Under the pieces are notes generated by a model. It ran no database searches. It was given only the letters and a program-made list of their open reading frames with translations, and was not told the origin of the DNA. Shown piece by piece: positions 1-17,834 of a stretch of DNA of 64,000 nt. Location of the stretch: contig NW_003314330.1 of NCBI RefSeq assembly GCF_000143415.4, forward strand, positions 372,001 through 436,000, written 5' to 3'. How positions within the stretch are numbered: position 1 is the first letter of the stretch; every line of letters begins with the position of its first letter. Source of the DNA: Selaginella moellendorffii (lineage: Eukaryota > Streptophyta > Lycopodiopsida > Selaginellales > Selaginellaceae). Position numbers and translations under genes: made by a program.

Positions 1-857
1 CCAGACGCAAGGTTGACGAAGGTGGTGGCGTCGGCTTTGATCCCTTCGAGCATCATCGCGTGAAACATTGCCAGAGGATGGAGACGATCGAGCTGAGAGT
101 GCGCAGAGATCATCACGTTCCAGCTCACGACGTTCTTGCTTTGGATCCTTGCGAAGGCCAGGCGAGCTCGATCGAGATCCCGGCAGCGAGCATACATGTT
201 TACGATCGAGTTCCCGACCGCCACCGTACTCGCGTCCATCGCGCTCTCCATGGCCAGAGAATGGACCGCCCTCGCGTCTGTGGAGCTCTCCTGGAAGATC
301 GAGAGCACCGCGACGAGCGTGATGGCGTTTGGATGGATCCCGTCCAGCTGCATCCTCCGGAAGAGATCCAGCGCGTCGTGGGATCGGTTGGAGTGAGAGG
401 TGGCTGTGATGATCGCGTTCCAGGCGATGAGATCCTTGCGAGCGATGGCCGTGAAGGCGGCCTTTGCGCGATCAAGGCTGCCGCATCTGGCGAAAGTGGT
501 GAGGAGCGCGGTGCCAAGGACGGAGTCTCGGTGAAGGCCCAGATCGATGATCCACTGGTGGATGCGATCGCCCAGGTGGATGGAGTGGAGAGCTGTGCAG
601 GCTGAGAGGATCTCGACGAGGGTGATGCGATTGGGAGGGATTCCATCGGCTTGCATTTGCCGCAAGAGGGTGAATGCTGCAAGGGGGTCGTTGCTGCGAG
701 CGTAGGCTCCGATGAGGGCCGTGTACATTGCAACTGTGCTGGATGAGGGCAAGGGATCTGCGGCGTGGCGAGTGAGGAGGATGTGGCGGGCCTGAGAGAG
801 GTGGCCGCAGCGAAGGTGGGATTCGAATGTGAATGCCGGCCATGGCAGCTTGGGCAT
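1..857 (-). CDS. PPR protein, 3' part cut by window edge
   Basis: Reading the minus strand from an ATG at 857 gives an open frame that leaves the window at base 1, so only the N-terminal ~285 residues are present and no intron is needed. The protein begins MPKLPWPAF and shows tandem PPR helical pairs such as TALIGAYARSNDPLAAFTLL, DLIAWNAIITATSHSNRSHD and VVSWNVMISAHSQLDRLHPL. Longer P/L-type repeats contain MQADGIPPN and MLEGIKADAT, which marks the plant PLS class. PLS proteins are organelle RNA-binding factors, often for C-to-U editing. Any E or DYW domain would lie beyond the left edge, so its activity cannot be judged. The RNA target is unknown. The PPR call is firm. Confidence 0.9.
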   Translation of the reverse strand, partial: MPKLPWPAFTFESHLRCGHLSQARHILLTRHAADPLPSSSTVAMYTALIGAYARSNDPLAAFTLLRQMQADGIPPNRITLVEILSACTALHSIHLGDRIHQWIIDLGLHRDSVLGTALLTTFARCGSLDRAKAAFTAIARKDLIAWNAIITATSHSNRSHDALDLFRRMQLDGIHPNAITLVAVLSIFQESSTDARAVHSLAMESAMDASTVAVGNSIVNMYARCRDLDRARLAFARIQSKNVVSWNVMISAHSQLDRLHPLAMFHAMMLEGIKADATTFVNLAS

Positions 858-1648
858 TTTGTTGTCGCTGCTTTCATCTTTTCAAGTCATCCATCTGATA
901 AAGCCCAACCTTAAGAAAAGGAAACACTTCAATTAGTCCTATCTATCTATTTATCTGTAATGCTGTTTTCATTGAGGCGAGCCATTTGTTACAAGTGGAT
1001 GTTAAAGTGATTTGTTAGTTTTCTATTCTTTCTATATTTACACTAAAAATATAAACTGTAGTTTCCATAAAATCTGTTAAAATTATAAAGCAAGTAACTA
1101 TCACTATTACACATATATTAAAAACTTACAATTACATATTTACTACCGTGATAAAGATGGTTGGTGAATGTAAATTAATATACTTTAAATGCAAAATATT
1201 AGATATTATAATATACTTCAAAGTTTATTTATGAATATTATATAAATTATATCCACTAAAAATCGGATATCAATTACTTTGTAAAAAGATTTATTTTTAT
1301 TTTGGTTTTTGCTTTTCTTAGTTATCACTGATGATTTGAACTTGAATTTGGGCTTTTGATAAGACCGTGCAAGCGAGGAGGACTGATTCTATAGCAATGA
1401 AAAAGGAGGAGCAAAGAATTCGAATCACTGTTTCCTACTGACGGCAGGACGATCCTTGTCTCTCCCAAATGTGTACAAAGAATATTTACAGTAGAAAGGG
1501 AGAAGACACTGTTTTTCTGTTTCTCAAAAGACCATTGCCGCTCATTTGCTTTCTTCAAATTGCTGTAATTGGCGTACCTTGTCTGATGTTGTGATATAAA
1601 GCTGAGTAAGCATTACGGCCATTAAGATGGCAACGAGCTCGTGCTCGA
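858..1648. other. AT-rich intergenic stretch
   Basis: This holds the 5' flank of the left-edge PPR gene (858 to about 1300, strongly AT-rich) and the presumed 3' untranslated flank of the small ORF that ends at 1649. I see no convincing coding exon, RNA gene or repeat in it. Confidence 0.5.
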
Positions 1649-1996
1649 CTATCGCTCAGCGTTCGCCTGTAAAAATTTTGAACTGGCCTCTCCAGGCCAT
1701 GATCCAAGAACATAAGCGTCCAAGCCGACTGCACTAGAGACATGTTTAGTCAGTTGTTATGAGGCATACAAAAAAAAACAGTGGAAGCTGACCAAAAACT
1801 TACGAAAGATGAAGCACAAGCAAGCAGAGCAAGGAAGCATTCAGGCTCTCCAACAAAAAAGAAAGGCGACCATGGAAACAAACTTTAGAAACGAAAGCAA
1901 ACAAAGAAGAGAAAGCTTACGGCGAATAGCAGCGAGCGCGAGGGAGTCCAGTCCCGAAAGCAGAGTGAGAACCGGAAGTAGGAACACATCCTTCAT
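1649..1996 (-). CDS. Small 51-residue hypothetical membrane protein, two exons
   Basis: A minus-strand ATG at 1996 opens an exon (1921-1996) ending at a good donor, GTAAGC. A matching acceptor (GTGCAG) starts a second exon (1649-1728) that stays in frame to TAG. The joined frame is 156 nt and encodes 51 residues: it starts MKDVFLLPVLTLLSG, runs through one hydrophobic segment (about residues 4-24), and ends LQANAER. It lies about 135 bp downstream of NRPC1 on the same strand, so it could have its own promoter or be read from NRPC1 read-through. I do not recognise the family. What supports it is the in-frame splice and membrane-like composition, which is modest evidence. It could instead be chance sequence in the NRPC1 3' flank. 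Confidence 0.35.
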
Positions 1997-2130
1997 CGTC
2001 GAATTCTCCCACTACCATCCCCATCGTCACCACAACCCCTTCCACGTCTTCTCGCAAGTTCCCATCCGCATTGATAATATCCACCGCCCAGGGACTCTAT
2101 CTCACTTGTAAGTTCGTCTTTACTCTCTTC

Positions 2131-7717
<5,587 letters not shown>

Positions 7718-7721
7718 CGCT

Positions 7722-7754
7722 AAACCCTAATCTCTCTGTTTCTATAAACCCTAA
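7722..7754. promoter_or_regulatory. Two telo-boxes upstream of NRPC1
   Basis: AAACCCTAA occurs at 7722-7730 and 7746-7754 on the plus strand, 5 and 29 bases before the NRPC1 start. Telo-boxes near the transcription start are a known feature of plant genes for translation and growth. Function here is inferred from position only. Confidence 0.5.
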
Positions 7755-8286
7755 AAATCCACAAATTTAATTTCCAAATGCAATACTTTTGTCCTTCAAA
7801 TTAAACACAAGGTTATTACGGCTATTTAAGCTCGGAGTGAAGCAAAGTTTAACTCCATCGGGCCGGAAGTTGGCGAGGCCGAGAAGTTCGTAAAGACAAT
7901 GCCCGTTCGGCTAGGCGCTTGCATATTTTCTGGAACTTACATAACACAGTCAACTGGCGTTTTTTTTATGAAACGAAGCGCTATTGGAGTGAGCTAGATA
8001 AAAAGTTCCATACCTCTTCTCGTCAAAAATATTGATCGGCCTTGTGTGAGCTACTTGTACAAAACTTACGAAGCAATCCCTCTTGCTCGCTTATTCTTCG
8101 GGTTGTGCAACAATTTGAAAGGCGGATGGCTAAACGTGTCTCTCATCTTCGAAATGAACATCCATGTCAAGCTTTCTCTTCAGGTAAGATCTGTCAGTAC
8201 TGTTGCAAGAACACGGGAAAACTTATAAAGATCGCTCTTGGTTTCCAGAGAATGTAAAATGAGAAAGAGATAACTTTTTTTCTTTA
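7755..8286. other. Intergenic flank between NRPC1 and CDKD
   Basis: This is the promoter side of NRPC1 and the 3' flank of CDKD, both on the minus strand. Short open frames here lack coding character. I see no RNA gene or repeat. Confidence 0.5.
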
Positions 8287-9772
<1,486 letters not shown>

Positions 9773-10353
9773 TTTGAGACCGTCCAGCGTCACGCACTGC
9801 AAGGCACTAGCTACTGCACCTGATCCCGAGTAAGAAATCCGTCACGACGAGCGCGAAATTTTACCTCTGCTCCCACAAACATCCCTGGATTACGCGATCG
9901 CGCAGAGAAGCAGCTCAAGATTTTCCCAGCGATCGAGAAATCTCCCAAGAACAGCGCCAGCGCCTCGCTACGACCTCCTCCCCATGGCCGTTCTTCCCAA
10001 ACCCTACTGGCGAGAGCATATTCGCTTGGCCTAAAGCAATTTTGGCCGTTACAGGCATCCACGTGGCGTCCACGTCACTAACCTAGAAATTAAGCTAGTT
10101 CCAAAGGTATCGTGGCACACTTTAAAGTTCCATCCATGTGGACACTCTGGCAAACGTTGTACTGGACGAATTTTTTTCTTTGGTCATTTTCATTTCTTTC
10201 GCCACACACTTGGGCAATCAAAAACTCTTGCAAACGAACCAACGATCAAAAGAAGAGAGAAGGAAAAAGAAGAGAAAGAATCGATCAATTCCAATCGTGC
10301 TATGGTACAATGCTGCCGCCGCCGCGATGCCCCTGGTTCTTCTTGCGAGATTT
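9773..10353. other. Intergenic region between CDKD and AG-peptide genes
   Basis: It contains the CDKD 5' flank with a telo-like AAACCCTA at about 10004 and a G-box (CACGTG, 10070-10075), followed by the 3' flank of the arabinogalactan peptide gene. No coding exon is apparent. Confidence 0.5.
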
Positions 10354-10706
10354 CTAGAAAAGATTGTAAGGGAAGGCGTCGAGCGGATGAATCAGGTATG
10401 TGAGGACGAGCGCTGCGAACATGAGCACGTACGCGATTCCTTGATCGATCGAGACCCCTGGAGAGAATAGCCCGTTAGATCGAATCTACATTGCCCAGAA
10501 CCGCAAAGATCTAGCAAGAAAGAGCGAGAAAGAGGGCCGGGGAGAGGAAATCTTGCAAAAACGCCTAGGTTTTCGCGATTTCGCGATTTCTTACCGTCGC
10601 TCTGTGGCGCTGGCGCCGGCGCTGGAGATTCTTGAGCTATGGCGACCGATCCGAGCAGTAGTAGCATCGCCGTGGCCAAGGCGGCGAGAAACCTCGACGC
10701 CTCCAT
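10354..10706 (-). CDS. Arabinogalactan peptide (AG-peptide 16/20-like)
   Basis: Two exons (10595-10706 and 10354-10457) encode 71 residues. The protein starts with a signal peptide, MEASRFLAALATAMLLLLG. After cleavage a very short mature part, ESPAPAPAPQSDG, carries the Ala-Pro repeats that are hydroxylated and decorated with type II arabinogalactan. The C-terminus, VSIDQGIAYVLMFAALVLTY, is the hydrophobic GPI-attachment signal shared by land-plant AG-peptides. The intron interrupts the codon for the last mature residue (GTAAGA donor, CTCCAG acceptor). The product should be a GPI-anchored cell-surface proteoglycan peptide. Length and layout are typical and I am confident of the family. Confidence 0.93.
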
Positions 10707-10874
10707 CGCTACACCAAAAGAATGAACGTTCTCTAAATTATCCCTGGTCTTTAGTATGAATGACGGCTAAATGTACAAAGGTTAAAATTACCTCGCTGTT
10801 GTGGCCGTTGGATCCGGATCACACCCAAATGATTTCTGGCCGTTGGATGAAGAACAGCATTTTACAGGTTTTAT

Positions 10875-13800
10875 TTACAAAAGTTTTGACGATGTCAGTA
10901 GCAATTCTTGGAGCTTCTTCGCGTTTAGTGGCTTGCTGATGTAGCCATCCATCCCAGCAGCGATGCAGCGATCGCCATCGCCAAACATTGCGTGAGCGGT
11001 CATGGCGACGATGGGAGTGGAAGACATCCCTTTGTTCTTCTCCATCTCCCGGATCTTGGTGGTCGCTTGGAATCCATCGCAGATTGGCATTTGCACCTAG
11101 AGAGGTAGAAGATTAGAAGCTCGCCCTTGAAAGATCACGAGCAAAAGTTCTTACGTCCATCAGGATGAGATCAAACGTTTCTTGCGATGCTTTCTCGATT
11201 GCCTCGGCTCCATTGCACGCGATCACGGCCGAGTGACCCCACTTTCGAAGCAGTGATACGGCCACCCTTTGGTTGACGATGTTGTCCTCGGCTACTAAGA
11301 TCTTGAGGCTTTTGTGTTCCTCCGGAGAAGCCTCTAGCTTAGCCTGGCCGAGAGAAGCACGATCGAACGTAAAAGGAGAGTGGAAGAAAATCGAGAAACG
11401 TACTTGTTGCGAGTGCTCTATCCTTAGAGCGTCATTCTTGTGAATTCCAATAGCAGCTTGTAGTGTACGAATCAGCAAAGCACGCTTGATCGGCTTTGAT
11501 GTGTAGAGTTCCACGCCTAGATTCCGACACCTTCCATACGAGAAGAGTTTTTAGCTATTATTCCAGAAAATGGAAGTAAAAAACACTTACCTCTCACTGT
11601 CCGTGTGGTCGATCGAAGTAAGCATGATAATGGAAGGAACTTCTGTTGAGTCGACAAGCCGCGGCAGCTCCGAGGAGCCATTTTTCTCGAAGGCCTGCCT
11701 ATCGGTGTGGTGAGTTCCCGCTGGAAACTCCGGGTCGACTTCTTCGACTAGCATTTGGATTGTAGAAGAGCAGTTCCCAACGCTACCACCGCTTGACAAA
11801 TGCCTTTTGATCTCTTTGATCCGGCTTTTTCCTATCAGGCCGGGCCGCTCTTGCACGTAGTGAACTAGCTCTGCTGCTTTGCTTCCAGGCAGCCATAAAT
11901 CCACCAGTAGGACTTGAAATGGTTTCGAGTGGGAAGCAAGTTGCAAGGCATGTTTTGCATCTTCAACGGTGAGACTTGTTTCGACGATCATTCCCCAAGC
12001 CTGGAGACATGTAAGCATCGTAAATACACTTCGTAAACAAATTATCTAATTTACCTTGAGCATAGACACGAGGATTCCAAGGCTCGTGATGTGATCATCC
12101 ACCACCAAAGCCTTGATACCTTTCAAGCCATCGATCTTTGGAGACAAAGGAAGATCGCAAGAGGGTGGAATGTCAAAAGCAGCTGTGAAGTAAAATATGC
12201 TTCCTTTTCCTTCACTTTCCACCCACATTTTTCCTGCCATTGCCGCAGCAAGTTTGGAAGAGATAACTAAACCAAGTCCAGTCCCACCGTATAGCCTGCA
12301 GATAAAAAAAAAAGAAAAGAAATAAAACTGAAAATATCAGTTTTACTACGGCAAAAACCACCTTGTTGTGGACGAGTCCACTTGTGAAAAAGCTTGAAAC
12401 AACAACGATTGCTTTGCCTTTGGAATGCCAACACCTATGGAGCAAGCAGTACATGAATGTAAAACTCGTACTCTTGAAACAATAGAGGCTCACCAGTGTC
12501 TTTCACAGCGAAAATAAGTTCAACTCTATCAAGATAGATGTTGTGCACTTGAGCTGAAACCACAACTTCGCCTTTTTCAGTGAATTTGATACTATTACCT
12601 GTATAGAACGAGAAAAACATCTTTTGTAAAATAAAGAAAATGAAAAAAATAATAATTTACCTATCAAGTTCACAAATATTTGGAACAACCTCCCAGGATC
12701 TCCAATAAGTTGATCTGGAACGTCCAGGGCGGCCCTCCAAGCAATCTCAAGGCCTTTCTTATGTGCTCGAGCGGCCAGCACAGACACCGCATGCTCGAGC
12801 TGATCGTACAAAGAGAATTGTATCTCCTCCATCTCCAGCTTTCCAGCTTCGATCTTGCTGAAGTCGAGAATATCAGTGATGATTCTCAACAAATGCTTTG
12901 CCGAAAATCTAACCTGTTAGAATCTCAAAAGGTTAGTAAGCAGCAAGCGAAAGGTATAAGAACATACGAGATCCAAATACTCCTGTTGCTCCAGAGAAGT
13001 CCGTGTGTCTAAACAAAGCTCTGTGCAGTTGATGATACCGTTGAGAGGCGTTCGGATCTCATGAGACATGTTCGCCAGGAACTCGGACTTGGCCTTGTCC
13101 GCAGCAACGGCTGCATCTTTTGCCATTTGAAGCTCCACCTCAATTCGCTTGCGTTCGTCGATTTCCGAGGCAAGCTCGTCGTTTGCCCGTGCCAATGCTC
13201 TAGTTCTCTCGAACACCTGGAAACAGAAAGTCCATGTATCAGAGAGAGAGAGAGCGAGAGAGAGAGAGAGAGAGAAGTCAATGGTACCTTTTGTTCGAGT
13301 GTGGCATGGTGATTCGATATTTGGTCAGCCATGCTATTAAATATCACTTGTAGTTCATGGATCTCGTCACGAAACCAGACGCATCCAATGTTTACTCTCG
13401 CCCCCATGTCGCCTTCACCTAGAGCTGCCGCGACGCGTCCAAGCTCGATAATAGGAGAAGTAAATATCTTCAGCAATTGACAAACACGAATATTAACAAG
13501 GACTCTAGAGGAGAAAAACAAAAAGATACCTTTGCAACGCATAGAGAAGCTATAATCCCAAGTATTAGCGTTATGACGATCATAATGCTTATCACAATCT
13601 TTATATTGTCAACGGGAGCGTAAGCTTCTCGCGTGTCTACTTTCGCAAGTAGCACTGTAAAACAAAACAGAGTATAAAAACGAGGTGGTGGAACAAGGAA
13701 AAACAAACTTGTACACTGACCCCAATTTGAGTATCCCATTGGAGTATAGGCACATATCACCTTCACTCCTCTGTAGTCACGTTGGTGGAGCACTCCGGAT

Positions 13801-14926
13801 CGCTTTTGCATCACAGCGTCTAACGCTGTTTTCCAAGGCAAGCTTGTGACGTGCGGATTCATGCGTGGAGGCAGCACCAAATGAAAAGTTTTGTTGTTCA
13901 TTGGAACCCCGACGAGCAGTTCTCCAGACTTTTGCAGCCCGATCCTTTCATAAATGAGATCCGCAAGAGTTGTCGCATTGATCCTTGCAATCAGCATGCC
14001 AATCCGAGTGTCATTCTACACAAAGCCAAGCTGCAATCAAATGACAAATCACATTAAAAAACAAACTAGAGCACTCAAGAAACATGGAGCTCAAAAAGAA
14101 AAGTAAATGTGAGGGACGGGGTGAGAGACAAGTTCATAAAAGAAAACCACAGACAGGCGAGAAATCTAGGAAAAAGACGAAAGCTTACCATGTAAATCCC
14201 TTTGGAAATATTATAACTCCAGGTGTTGCCTTCAAGTATGGGAAGCTCGATGTGCACCGGACTTTTCATCTCGGGATTCTTAAACTGTAGTTTCTCCTCA
14301 AAAGTATCTTCAGTGGCGATCCGCAACTTTCCGCTCGCATCGAAGATGGCAGCACTCTTAAATTCGGAAATCGCCGAGATAGCCGACCGAAGATCATACT
14401 CCGCAGTGGCTTTGGAAACCTCTGACCGGTTTGCCAAATAATTGATAATCTGTATCCTCGAAGAAATCAAGACCATCTTGTCGATTTCACCGATGAAGTA
14501 GTCATCAACTTCCCCCCTTCTCAGAATCGATACGGCCACAAGACGCCTTTCAATCTCTTTCGAGAGCTGCTCTCGAGTCTTGAGCCATAAAACAGCAGCT
14601 AAAACTCCAGACGACAAAACAACCTGCGAAAAAACACCAAAGACTTTAGTCCAGAAGAGGAAAGAAAAAACGACCTCCTCTCAACAAGAGAAGCAACAGT
14701 GAAGTGATTGAAAGCTACTTACCAGAGTTCCAATGAAGACAGTGAGCTTAACCCAAATCGAAGACTTGAGACTCCTCCGTGGATAAGGATTCCGAGCCGA
14801 GCTCCTGGGATTGATTGAGTCGAGCTCCATCTCAGTAGCAACCGCCGACATGAATCTCTTCCCTTTAGATCCCGTCCATAGGAACTTTCGGAAATTCCTC
14901 CTCAGCGTTAACAAGCAAAAAGCCAT
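10875..14926 (-). CDS. Hybrid sensor histidine kinase with HAMP and two receiver domains
   Basis: The spliced protein starts [15 protein letters not shown]. Order of domains: a membrane helix (GVLAAVLWL), about 270 extracytoplasmic residues, a second helix ([15 protein letters not shown]), and a HAMP linker ([19 protein letters not shown], then [17 protein letters not shown]). A coiled coil and HisKA follow, with the phospho-His in [15 protein letters not shown]. The HATPase has N, G1, F and G2 boxes ([32 protein letters not shown]). The first receiver has [14 protein letters not shown] and SKPIK; the second, canonical one has VAEDN, LILMDVQMP and SKPLN. It should autophosphorylate and pass phosphate to histidine-phosphotransfer proteins. 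The extracytoplasmic part looks Cache-like rather than CHASE, so it is not a cytokinin receptor; AHK1-type is the nearest alternative. Its ligand is unknown. Confidence 0.88.
13238..13275. repeat. GA microsatellite in a histidine-kinase intron
   Basis: An almost pure (GA)n run, broken once by a C, sits inside an intron of the histidine kinase gene. It is a simple sequence repeat. Confidence 0.85.
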
Positions 14927-15538
14927 TTTTGCCCTGCCAGAGTATCTCTCAGCATCCGGCAAGCACCATAGGAGCTGCTCGTTAAAGAGCTCGAAACCTC
15001 GTTCTTCTCCATCACAAGGCCGGAAGATCGATGAAAAAAAAAACTCCGGAAAACTCCCACTTGCCAATTATCAAAGTATTAGATTGAACTCTTCCCAGCT
15101 ACATGAGCTCCACAGTTTGATAGCCGAGAACTGTGCCACCGACAACGACACCCTCGTTAGTTTCTCGCTTAGACCATTCTTTTGGTGAGAACGAAAGGAA
15201 AAAAACGATTAAAATGATATTTCTTTAGCATAGCGTGCTCCAATTATTGGAACTATGAACTTACCCGGTCGATCAGAGTGTGATCGTCGCTAGACAGCTA
15301 TAGCGAGAGTGTAACTTTTCACAAGATCAAAGAGATCAAAGAGCCCTAGAAAACAAATGTTAAACCAGGATCGAGGCCGGGCTACCAGAGATGGGTGCTC
15401 TCTAGCTAGAACTGGAAACTAAAGCCCTAACCACGTGGCAAATTCTAATTTCGCGCCAAAAGTCAAAATTATCCCTTGTCGCTGTCCAATGGGTGTTAGT
15501 CTAACACAGATTTTCTTAGGGGGTTTTTAGGGTTCTTG
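14927..15538. promoter_or_regulatory. Shared divergent promoter of histidine kinase and anthranilate synthase
   Basis: About 610 bp separates the two divergent starts. A telo-like TTTTAGGGTT sits directly before the anthranilate synthase ATG. The rest contains no exon I can support. Whether the promoter acts in both directions is inferred only from the layout. Confidence 0.45.
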
Positions 15539-17834
15539 ATGGCCGCGTGTGGCGCATTCGAGTTCCAGGCCATCGTGGATCTCCCAAGGCGCCGGATTCA
15601 CAGGTGAGAAGCCGATTCCCAATGTAGATCGATCTCTGCGGCTAAAATGCGCGCCCAGGCCGCTCCAGCTGACCAAGTGGCGATCCGGGAGCGTGGCTCG
15701 GGCTTCTTCCCCAGGTATGATCGCAATCTCAATCTCTCAATCTTGAATCGGGCTCTTCAGCGCAAGCGCAGTTCCATGAGGCATGCAAAAGGGGGAACCT
15801 GGTACCTCTGTTCCAGCGGATATTTTCGGATCACCTGACTCCTGTGCTGGCTTATCGATGCCTGGTCAAGGAAGATGACAGGGAAGCGCCTAGCTTCTTG
15901 TTTGAATCCGTGGAGCATACAAACGGCGTCAGCAACGTCGTAAGTTTGGATTCTGGTGTCGGTATCGGTTCTAAAGCCTGGATTTTTTATTTTTTTTACC
16001 AGGGTCGCTACAGCATGGTAGGGGCGCAGCCTGCCATGGAAATTGTAGCTAAGGAAAATATGCTGACTATTATCAGCCACGAGGATGGATACGAAAACGA
16101 AAGGATAGTCAACGATCCAATGAAAGAACCGGAAGAGATCACCTCAGACTGGAGCCCAGTGCCAGTCGATGGTCTTCCAAATGTTTTCTGTGGTAAAGTT
16201 GCTAGCTATGTTTTGTGGAAGTCGGATTGACAGCGTTTTTCCAGGTGGCTGGGTCGGTTATTTCTCGTATGACACGGTGAGGTATTCCGAGAAGAAGAAG
16301 ATTCCGTTTGCTAGTGCACCCTTGGACGACAGGGGATTACCTGATATGCACTTGGGCCTCTACAAAGACGTCATCGTATTCGATCATGTTACAAAGGTGA
16401 GCTTTGTTGCAATCTTCCACTTTAATTGCTTTTCTTTTCAGATTGCGTATGCAGTTCACTGGGTCGACATCCGGAGATACGAGGATCCGAATACAGCTTT
16501 TCAGGACGGAAAGAAGCGATTGCAAGAACTTATCGATCGTGTTCAGAACACTGAAGTGTAAATATCCATCGTGTTAAGTGGTCGATGATCTCATCTTGAT
16601 GTGTTAAAGGTTCTGATGCTGCTTTTCTAGGCCGAGGCTTTCCCACGGAAATGTGAACCTGTCGGTTGGGCATTATGGGAATCGTGTCAACAAGTCTAAT
16701 ATGTCACTTGATCAGTTCAAGGGGGCCGTCTTAGCTGCTAAGGAGCACATACTTGCCGGTGACATATTCCAGATAGTATTGAGCCAGAGATTTGAGAGGA
16801 GAACCGCCGCGGATCCTTTTGACGTTTATCGAGCGTTGCGAATTGTCAATCCAAGCCCCTACATGATTTATCTGCAGGTTCGTGTCCAACTTTACGTCAA
16901 TTCAACGTGTTAACGTTCCGTGCAGGCAAGAGGCTCAATCCTGGTCGCATCAAGTCCCGAAATTCTCACACGCATCAAGCATGTAAGTCGTGGACGCTTT
17001 TTTCTGGTGGTTTGTTCTTATTTGAAGACTTTGCAGGGCAAGGTCATCAACCGACCTCTTGCGGGAACTCGAAGGAGAGGAGTTTCGGACGAGGAGGATA
17101 AGAAACTGGAGGAAAGCTTGCTAAAGGATGAGAAGGAATGTGCCGAGCATGTGATGCTGGTCGACCTTGGACGAAACGATGTCGGCAAGGTTCATATACT
17201 TCGCGTTGTTTTGTTTTCCTCCTGTTCTGATTTTGATTTTTAAGTGCGCAGGTTTCCAAGGCAGGATCCGTGCAGGTTGAAAAGTTTATGGAAGTCGAGC
17301 GCTACTCACATGTGATGCACATCAGCTCTACGGTATGGTCTCATCCTCGCTCTTTTTATATTTTCCACTTTCTGAATGCTCAGGTGACCGGAGAGTTACA
17401 AGAGGGACTCTCATCGTGGGACGCTCTTCGCGCAGCGCTACCGGTTGGAACAGTTAGCGGTGCTCCGAAGGTACTTATACAGGCAAATTGTGCTCTAATG
17501 GGCGCTTTGTTTTCACCATCAGGTGAGAGCCATGCAACTGATAGACGAGCTGGAAGTTGCTCGACGCGGGCCGTATAGTGGTGGCATCGGCTCAATATCT
17601 TTCAATGGAGACATGGACGTAGCACTTGCTCTTCGTACGATGGTGTTTCCCACAAGTTCCCAGGACAAGAATGGTTCTTGGTTAGCTCATCTTCAAGCGG
17701 GGGCCGGCGTTGTCGCTGATAGCATTCCGGACGAGGAGTACAACGAGACGGTAAACAAAGCAGCGGGTTTGGGACGAGCAATCGACCTTGCGGAGACAGC
17801 GTTTCCGGCCGAGAAGCTCATGGAGGTCTCATAA
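15539..17834 (+). CDS. ASA1: Anthranilate synthase alpha subunit (component I), plastid
   Basis: It converts chorismate to anthranilate, the first committed step of tryptophan synthesis, using ammonia from the glutaminase beta subunit. The first exon starts [16 protein letters not shown] at 15539 and the first two exons supply a plastid-type leader. The mature part starts near [16 protein letters not shown]. Motifs in order: FLFESVE and [10 protein letters not shown] near the feedback-binding N-terminal part, [14 protein letters not shown], the chorismate-binding core [59 protein letters not shown], and GPYSGGIG. Introns are short. It ends KLMEVS. No glutaminase domain is fused. Length and motifs are complete, so it should be active. 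Confidence 0.95.

Noticed and set aside
200-877. 225-codon minus-strand ORF rich in Ser/Pro
   Set aside because: It is a frame-shifted shadow of the PPR gene that reads from 857.
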